Origin: Bacteroidota bacterium
GTDB lineage: Bacteria > Bacteroidota > Bacteroidia > B-17B0 > Aurantibacillaceae
Direction: 5' to 3'
DNA: 19,684 nt
Assembly (NCBI GenBank): GCA_005800865.1
Contig: SYEI01000067.1
Span: forward strand, 1-19,684
Under the pieces are notes generated by a model. It had not been told where the DNA came from. It made no database searches and saw only the letters and a program-made list of their open reading frames with translations. The position numbers and the translations under genes are program-made. Within the stretch, counting starts at the first letter, position 1, and each line of letters begins with the position of its first letter. Positions 15,119 through 19,684 of the stretch are shown piece after piece.

Positions 15119-15228
15119 AAAAAACCACCAACTAATAAGTGGTAGGTTTCATTTGATAAGTGGTAGGTTTTTTGGGATTACTGTTAAATTAAAAAAGCCC
15201 TTCCGCTATCAATCAGAAGGGCTTTTTC
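15119..15228. repeat. Tandem intergenic unit, copy 1, ending in a terminator-like hairpin
   Basis: First copy of a duplicated unit in the 511-nt gene-free gap 14980-15490. It holds ATAAGTG at 15135 and at 15156, each inside the direct repeat ATAAGTGGTAGGTTT (21-nt period). AAACCACCAACT (15122-15133) can pair with either copy of AGTGGTAGGTTT. The unit ends in a stem AAAAAGCCCTTC (15192-15203) / GAAGGGCTTTTT (15216-15227) with loop CGCTATCAATCA. T tracts exist on both strands, so it may be the 3' end of a small RNA or a terminator for either side. No open frame of note. Confidence 0.65.
15191..15228. terminator. Second terminator-like hairpin, paralogous to 15401-15432
   Basis: Stem AAAAAGCCCTTC/GAAGGGCTTTTT with a 12-nt loop sharing GCTATCAATCA with the hairpin at 15401. 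T runs on both strands (TTTTT rightward, TTTTTT leftward) allow action in either direction. Confidence 0.6.
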
Positions 15229-15324
15229 GTTTCTCGGGTTTGTTTGTCTATAATTAAAAACCGCTCGTTTTTGCAAATTGAACTAAAACCTGAGTAAAAG
15301 TAACTCAATAGATGTCTATTTTTA

Positions 15325-15432
15325 TGGCAAATAAATAAGTGCTGGCATCTAACTGATAAGTGTAGCGTTTTTGACAAAAATCGATTTAACTGAAAAGTAA
15401 AAAACCCTTCTGCTATCAATCAGAAGGGTTTT
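15325..15432. repeat. Tandem intergenic unit, copy 2, ending in a terminator-like hairpin
   Basis: Second copy, displaced by exactly 200 nt for both ATAAGTG motifs (15335 and 15356) and by 207 nt for the hairpin loop. The terminal stem AAAACCCTTCTG (15401-15412) / CAGAAGGGTTTT (15421-15432) is a perfect 12-bp helix with loop CTATCAAT. Compared with copy 1 the pair G-C (15197/15222) has become A-T (15404/15429), which keeps the helix. It also sits 59 nt beyond the stop of the GIN-barrel gene and, with six T on the minus strand, probably ends that transcript. Confidence 0.65.
15401..15432 (-). terminator. Terminator-like hairpin downstream of the GIN-barrel gene
   Basis: Perfect 12-bp stem with an 8-nt loop; on the minus strand the second arm runs into TTTTTT. 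It is the first strong hairpin after the stop at 15491, so it is the likely end of that leftward transcript. A second such hairpin (15192-15227) lies further on. Confidence 0.65.
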
Positions 15433-15490
15433 GGTTGCTTGAGAAACGGCTTATTGTTGTTTAATCAAAATGCTCGTAATGATTGGTCTT

Positions 15491-16924
15491 TTAAAATGAA
15501 ATTAATTTTACACCGATGGTAAAAGGGTATAATTCCGGACCTTTTCCGTTTTCAAACAAGGGGGTTAATGCGTAATCAGCAAATACAGTAACGCCGCGGT
15601 ATCCAACACTAGCGTGCGCATTTACACGAAATGGATTTAAGTTATAATCATCTTTTTTAATAATTCTTACTTCTTGCCCGTTTTGAGTTCCAATTTGTCG
15701 TGTACGAGAACCTAATTTATATCCTCCAATGACACCAAAAGCTAAATGAAATGATTTGTCTGGATCTTTGTTAGTGTTGAATTCTAATAATACGGGTACA
15801 TTTATAAAAGTACTTTTAAGTCTATTTTTTTTGTAGCTGAAAGTATTTGTAGAATCAATCACGCCGTATGTATAACTACTATCTGGATTTAATTTTGTTT
15901 TGTTGCTAAATTCATATTGATTCCATTCAAATCCTAAACCCACAACCAAATTGATGTAATTTTTATAAAGGTGAATATCTTTTTCAAAAGGATTTAATTG
16001 AAAGTTTAATGACTTGCCATAGTTCAATTGCATATATTCTTGCCCTTTTGGTAGTGATGTATTGCCATTAGACAGCCATCCATTAACACCGATGCCAAAT
16101 CCCGACCAATGGTGAAAATCATCATCATTATCTTTTGAAGAAACATTAGTATCAGAATCTTTGTCTTTATTTATAATCACATATTTCTTATTTCTGAAAT
16201 TTATAGTAGTCGAATCTTTTTTGTCGCCTGCTTTTTTTGCAACATCGTCTCCAACAACTTTGGCAATAGATGAAGAACTAGACGCTTCAGCACTTACTTC
16301 TTTAGGCTCACCTTTAAATTTAATAGTACTTGAACCCGTGGCATTGGCATTTATTTTATCGTTAGCAAATACTTTAGCAGACGAAGCACCAGATGCTGTA
16401 ACGTTGGTTATTGCTGTATTGAGTTTATAAGCTTTTAAGGCGGAAGCACCGCTCACAGTACTATATAAAGTTTGTGTGTTTCCTTCTAAATTAACACCAG
16501 ACGCGCCACTTAACATCACATCAATCGCTTTTGTGTTAACTTTTAAAATCACATCACTAGCGCCAGACACATCAATGGATAAACTATCAGATGTGATAGG
16601 GTTAGTAGAACTAAATTTGGAAGCGCCGCTACTGGTGATTTGATTTAAGCTATTGCCACTTACATATATTTTATATGAATGAGTAAAACTGCCTTTTGCT
16701 TTTATCACTAAAGTTTCGTTTTCGAAAGTAGTAAAGATGTTATTGATTTCTTTTTCATCAGCAACCACTTTTAAGTTTAACGTATCACTTTGTGTAAATA
16801 CAACATTGGCTGCGCCTGATACTTCTATTTTTTTGAAGGGAGATGTTTCTCTTACTTGAGAGGTTTGTGCTTTAATAGTTAACGAACTAATTAAAAACAG
16901 GGAGGATAGTAATATGGTTTTCAT
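15491..16924 (-). CDS. Secreted GIN-domain (DUF2807) protein fused to an outer-membrane beta-barrel
   Basis: A 477-residue exported protein if started at the ATG at 16924, where a clear signal peptide begins (MKTILLSSLFLISSLTIKAQ). The frame extends 30 residues further up to 17014, but that extension is polar and would bury the signal, so I reject it. Residues about 25-220 form a GIN/DUF2807 head domain with five repeating SGAS turns (SGASKF, SGASDV, SGASGV, SGASAL, SGASSA), expected to fold as a right-handed beta-helix. A charged linker follows (about 220-275: KDKDSDTNVSSKDNDDDFHH). The last ~200 residues look like an outer-membrane barrel: GFGIGVNGW, NLVVGLGFEWNQYEF, FINVPVLLEF, LAFGVIGGYKLG, a C-terminal LYPFTIGVKLISF strand ending in Phe. 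Function unknown; the barrel would anchor the head at the cell surface or in the periplasm. Confidence 0.82.
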   Translation of the reverse strand: MKTILLSSLFLISSLTIKAQTSQVRETSPFKKIEVSGAANVVFTQSDTLNLKVVADEKEINNIFTTFENETLVIKAKGSFTHSYKIYVSGNSLNQITSSGASKFSSTNPITSDSLSIDVSGASDVILKVNTKAIDVMLSGASGVNLEGNTQTLYSTVSGASALKAYKLNTAITNVTASGASSAKVFANDKINANATGSSTIKFKGEPKEVSAEASSSSSIAKVVGDDVAKKAGDKKDSTTINFRNKKYVIINKDKDSDTNVSSKDNDDDFHHWSGFGIGVNGWLSNGNTSLPKGQEYMQLNYGKSLNFQLNPFEKDIHLYKNYINLVVGLGFEWNQYEFSNKTKLNPDSSYTYGVIDSTNTFSYKKNRLKSTFINVPVLLEFNTNKDPDKSFHLAFGVIGGYKLGSRTRQIGTQNGQEVRIIKKDDYNLNPFRVNAHASVGYRGVTVFADYALTPLFENGKGPELYPFTIGVKLISF

Positions 16925-17100
16925 GTTGAGGGTTTTATTGATTTTTAAATTGTAACATGGTTTATCCATTTTATCATTTTTAAATTTTGTTGTTTTGAAA
17001 AATGGATAGTTCATTTTATATGGTGTTTAAGTATAAATAATCTTTTCTGCAGATTTTATACATAGGACGCACCATATCTTTTAAAAGTTACAGTAGAACA

Positions 17101-17123
17101 ACAATTATTTGAAATATAATTGT
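17101..17123. promoter_or_regulatory. Inverted repeat, possible operator upstream of the GIN-barrel gene
   Basis: ACAATTAT (17101-17108) and ATAATTGT (17116-17123) are perfect 8-bp arms with a 7-nt centre. The repeat covers a candidate leftward -7 element TATATTTC (plus 17111-17118), which has TTG 19 nt upstream (plus 17138-17140). A repressor site is a reasonable reading, but AT-rich palindromes arise by chance easily here. Confidence 0.3.
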
Positions 17124-17154
17124 AACATAATGAAAATCAATAAAATATAATGAT

Positions 17155-18468
17155 TTATTTTGAAGAGGATTTTTCCTTAATCCAAGTGGCAATATCTAAA
17201 ATCACCTTTTCCTCCACATTGCCTTGCTTTTCATATTCGCTAGGCATCGATTTTCCTGCGCCATTCATAAATAAATGGTTTAAGTTAGGGTAGGAGATAA
17301 ATTGATTTTTTGGATTGCTACCTAAATGTTGTTTCCATAAATTATAATCAGTCATAGTTACTTGATAATCTCTTTCGCCTTGTAACACTAAAATGTGTTG
17401 CTTCATTTTTTTAGCTACTTGCACCTGATTGTATTTAACTAACGATTGCCAGTAATGCGATTCTAAATTTAGGGGTAAATCGTCGGCCTTAGCTGTTTTT
17501 AATGCCTTTGGATTTTTTACCGTTTTCATTTTAATAGTGTAGTCAGCAATTTCTTTTTTTTCTTCCGCATCCAAACTATCAAGACCAAAAATGTAGTTAT
17601 ACTGATCTAATACAACATCTTCTAATGGCCTGGCATTTCCGGCTAATAATACAATACCGTTTATTTGTTTTGATTTACTTGCAATTAATGGTGCGCACAT
17701 AGCGCCAAGGCTATGCCCAACAATATAAACTTTTGAATTTTTAAAATCGGGATTCTTTTTTAGCATCGCAGCCGCACTAATAGCATCTTCAATTACTTCC
17801 GAATTCAAATCAACATTTTTCATATCTTTCCCGTAAACCAAGGTGCGTTTATCGTATCTGTAGGTTGCTACGCCGTTTGAAGCTAATCCAATGGCTAAAT
17901 CCTTTAATGCTTTATTTGGACCAAGAGATTCATCTTTATCATTTGGTCCAGAGCCAGCTAACAAAATTACCACTGGCGGATTTTTAGTGTTGTTTGGAAC
18001 ACATAATGCTCCTGGTAACGACATAGTTCCTGTTTTTACAGCAATTTTAGTTTCGTAATATTTATTTTGCTGAGCATACTCAGGAGTTACATAAGCATTT
18101 TTACTTTTTGGCGGCACAAAGTACATGCCCATTATTTTCTGAGCGTCGTTGTATGCAAATTGTAAATCCATTTTTGTTTTTGCAAATTCACATCTAACGG
18201 CCACTATATCCATCGAATCTTTTTTACTAGATTCAACCGTAGAATAACCCTTGTATTCGCCCATATACTTTGGTATTTGGCCCCACATGCCTTCTAACAT
18301 GGCGGCATTAAATTTATTGGCCATACTAGTATCAAACATGGCATAGCAACTATCATATTGCTGACGCTCTAATTTCTTAACAAAAGAAATAGAAAGTTCT
18401 TCGTTTGTTTGAGAAAATGAATTTAGACAAAATATAAATATTAAAAGAAGAGTATATGAGAATTTCAT
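17155..18468 (-). CDS. Secreted alpha/beta hydrolase with N-terminal DUF3887-like domain
   Basis: A 437-residue exported protein started at the ATG at 18468, where the signal peptide MKFSYTLLLIFIFCLNSFSQ begins; the TTG six codons earlier adds nothing. Residues about 22-110 resemble DUF3887 (NEELSISFVKKLERQQYDSCYAMFD, described as ELSISFVKKLERQQYDSCY), a small alpha+beta domain often placed before such hydrolases. The alpha/beta hydrolase core covers about 130-437. VVILLAGSGPNDKDES is the oxyanion-hole region, the nucleophile elbow GHSLG lies near residue 250, the acid is D in GERDYQV (about 368), and the histidine is in NLNHLF (about 397). The triad is complete. Substrate is probably an ester or peptide in the periplasm or outside; the family also contains dienelactone-hydrolase-like and peptidase S9-like members. 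It is upstream of, and separate from, the GIN-barrel gene. Confidence 0.88.
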   Translation of the reverse strand: MKFSYTLLLIFIFCLNSFSQTNEELSISFVKKLERQQYDSCYAMFDTSMANKFNAAMLEGMWGQIPKYMGEYKGYSTVESSKKDSMDIVAVRCEFAKTKMDLQFAYNDAQKIMGMYFVPPKSKNAYVTPEYAQQNKYYETKIAVKTGTMSLPGALCVPNNTKNPPVVILLAGSGPNDKDESLGPNKALKDLAIGLASNGVATYRYDKRTLVYGKDMKNVDLNSEVIEDAISAAAMLKKNPDFKNSKVYIVGHSLGAMCAPLIASKSKQINGIVLLAGNARPLEDVVLDQYNYIFGLDSLDAEEKKEIADYTIKMKTVKNPKALKTAKADDLPLNLESHYWQSLVKYNQVQVAKKMKQHILVLQGERDYQVTMTDYNLWKQHLGSNPKNQFISYPNLNHLFMNGAGKSMPSEYEKQGNVEEKVILDIATWIKEKSSSK

Positions 18469-18562
18469 AGTTGAATTAATTGGCAACTAATGTAAAATTA
18501 ATTTGAAGAATATTATACGATTATTTTCTCATGAAATCAGATAAAAAAGGATTTGGCAGAAA

Positions 18563-18577
18563 CTACGTATGACGTAG
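18563..18577. promoter_or_regulatory. Short palindrome between the receiver gene and the hydrolase gene
   Basis: CTACGT (18563-18568) and ACGTAG (18572-18577) are perfect arms around ATG. It starts 10 nt beyond the stop of the receiver gene and about 95 nt upstream of the hydrolase start. No T run follows directly, so it is more like an operator than a terminator; a weak terminator of the two-component operon is the alternative. Confidence 0.3.
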
Positions 18578-18586
18578 GAATTACAT

Positions 18587-18946
18587 TTATACTACTTGTT
18601 CTAAAATAGCCTTTAAATCATCTATAGAAACTGGTTTAATGCAAAAAGCTAACATATCACTTTGATCGACTCTTTGTTTTGTTAATGGATCTGAATTTCC
18701 CGTCAAATAAATAACGTTTGTAACTAAAAATTTCCTGATTTCCACCATAGCTTCAATTCCGTCCATATCACCTTCAATGCGAATGTCCATTAAAATAATA
18801 TCAGGTTGGTATTTTTTTGCAGCCGCAATGGCGTCTAACCCTGTTCTAACGCACTGCACAACTTTATGACCTAAAATTTCGATGTATTTTTTGTTAACCA
18901 TCGACAATATCATATCATCTTCAACTATAAGGACTTTTTTTGCCAT
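18587..18946 (-). CDS. Stand-alone receiver (CheY-like) response regulator
   Basis: A 119-residue protein made only of a receiver domain. The acidic pocket is EDD at residues 9-11, the phospho-acceptor is D54 in IILMDIRI, the switch threonine is T82 in VIYLTGNSD, and the conserved lysine is K104 in FCIKPVS. There is no DNA-binding or enzymatic output domain, so it must signal by protein contact or pass the phosphate on. Its ATG is 7 nt after the stop of the upstream histidine kinase gene, so the two form an operon and are almost certainly partners. All residues needed for phosphorylation are present. Confidence 0.93.
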   Translation of the reverse strand: MAKKVLIVEDDMILSMVNKKYIEILGHKVVQCVRTGLDAIAAAKKYQPDIILMDIRIEGDMDGIEAMVEIRKFLVTNVIYLTGNSDPLTKQRVDQSDMLAFCIKPVSIDDLKAILEQVV

Positions 18947-18952
18947 AGGCGA

Positions 18953-19684
18953 CTATTTATCAAGAGGAAATACTAATTCAAAAATCATTTTGTTTTTCTC
19001 GCGTTTGAACTCAAATTTACCATTTAATTGAACACAAAACGATTCAATTAAATTTATTCCCAATGATTTTGTTTTTATGTCGTCATTATATTCAAAACCA
19101 GCCCCATCATCTTTATATTCAAGTATATATTGGTTGTCTTTAAGTTGGATGGTAATCCAAATATTGCCTTTTTCAGTTTCATAAAAAGCATACTTATAAG
19201 AGTTGGTGATTAGTTCATTTAGCATTAGTCCAAAAGGCATTGCCTTTGACATTTCTAAATTTATTTCCTCAATTTTTATATGTATGTCAACCGTTTTATC
19301 TTTGGAGACAGATTGTTTAATAAAGTGAACTAATTCTTTTGTATACAGGGCTACGTTCACTTCTTTTAAAGACTTATTTTCATAAAGTTTTTCATGTAAA
19401 AGAGCAATAGATTTGATTCGATTTTGACTTTCTTTTAATATTTGAATTATCTTGCGATCATTTAAATAGAATGTTTGAAGTTCCATTAAGGCTGTTACGA
19501 CTGCTAAATTGTTTTTTACTCGATGATGAATTTCGGACAGTAAAATTTCTTTTTGCGCTAATGATGAAACCGCTTGCTCTTCGGCTAATTTCCGTATATC
19601 GTTTTCTTCCTTTAGTTGTTCTTGTTTTAATATCAGTTGTTGATTTTTTAGAACGATCAATTGATTTACTTTATTGTTGTTGTA
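18953..19684 (-). CDS. Sensor histidine kinase, HisKA_2 type (N-terminus outside window)
   Basis: The C-terminal part of a sensor kinase; the frame is open through the right edge, and the TTG at 19660 is not a credible start. The visible ~244 residues begin with a coiled-coil stretch rich in Lys, Gln and Glu (about 1-45), followed by the dimerisation/phosphoacceptor motif LLSEIHHRVKNNL, typical of the HisKA_2 family (PF07568). The ATPase domain has the N box NELITNSYKYAF, the G1 motif KDDGAGF and the G2-like SLGINLI. The missing sensor region could be membrane-bound, a PAS domain, or TPR repeats as in many Bacteroidota kinases. It is followed 6 nt later by its receiver partner, so the pair forms a compact two-component operon. 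Confidence 0.9.
   Translation of the reverse strand, partial: YNNNKVNQLIVLKNQQLILKQEQLKEENDIRKLAEEQAVSSLAQKEILLSEIHHRVKNNLAVVTALMELQTFYLNDRKIIQILKESQNRIKSIALLHEKLYENKSLKEVNVALYTKELVHFIKQSVSKDKTVDIHIKIEEINLEMSKAMPFGLMLNELITNSYKYAFYETEKGNIWITIQLKDNQYILEYKDDGAGFEYNDDIKTKSLGINLIESFCVQLNGKFEFKREKNKMIFELVFPLDK

Noticed and set aside
15135..15362. Four ATAAGTG motifs considered as a CRISPR-like array
   Set aside because: Repeats are only 7-15 nt, spacing is irregular (21 nt then 179 nt), and no cas gene is nearby.
15213..15419. 68-residue leftward open frame across the tandem hairpin units
   Set aside because: It begins inside one hairpin and ends inside the other, has no start signal, and its sequence is explained by the non-coding repeats.
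16925..17014. 30-residue upstream extension of the GIN-barrel gene from the ATG at 17014
   Set aside because: The extension is polar and basic and would hide the clear signal peptide that begins at 16924.
19658..19660. TTG as the start of the histidine kinase
   Set aside because: The frame is open to the window edge and continues as the same charged coiled-coil-like sequence, so the true start is outside.

Overview
The window comes from a low-GC member of the Bacteroidota. The signs are a type IX secretion (T9SS) cargo protein next to a PorP/SprF-type barrel, several secreted proteins with lamin-tail, GIN or beta-barrel domains, promoter-like TAnnTTTG elements, almost no Shine-Dalgarno sequences, and a bifunctional RibBA. 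I cannot resolve the genus. There are no tRNA or rRNA genes, no CRISPR array, no transposase and no phage genes. Apart from short intergenic repeats, this is ordinary chromosomal housekeeping and envelope sequence.

Layout. 1-2128 (+): the 3' end of a large SprB-repeat adhesin with a type B T9SS C-terminal domain, followed at once by its likely PorP/SprF partner. 2166-2579 (+): a small P-loop kinase-like protein. 2576-5017 (-): an apparent operon ribBA-truB-YkgJ-type cysteine-cluster gene. 5155-5787 (-): a nitroreductase with its own terminator. 5945-6415 (-): a SRPBCC lipid/ligand-binding-fold protein. 6544-7170 (+): a CoA-type Nudix hydrolase, convergent with asnS (7167-8618, -). 9043-9672 (+): a two-domain Nfu iron-sulfur scaffold. 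9779-13885 (-): a 1140-residue secreted triple lamin-tail protein whose stop codon abuts the start of comF. 13990-14979 (+): asd with a strong terminator. 15491-16924 (-): a GIN domain fused to an outer-membrane barrel. 17155-18468 (-): a secreted alpha/beta hydrolase with an N-terminal DUF3887-like domain. 18587-19684 (-): a HisKA_2-type sensor kinase (cut by the window edge) followed by a stand-alone receiver.

How the genes work together. The adhesin/PorP pair, the lamin-tail protein, the GIN-barrel protein and the hydrolase all belong to the cell envelope or surface. ribBA, asd, asnS, truB, nfu and the Nudix enzyme are cofactor, amino-acid, tRNA and Fe-S housekeeping functions. The kinase and receiver form a compact two-component unit whose output is not visible here.

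The most interesting non-coding sequence lies in two gaps. Between asd and the GIN-barrel gene (14980-15490) there are two diverged tandem copies of a roughly 105-nt unit. Each copy holds paired ATAAGTG motifs and ends in a strong hairpin with an identical loop core and a compensatory base-pair change; the first copy can also form competing hairpins. Between asnS and nfu (8619-9042) lies a ~240-nt GC-rich, palindromic REP-like element. A third, degenerate periodic repeat pair fills the nfu-comF gap. None of these is a proven system; they are the best candidates for something undescribed.
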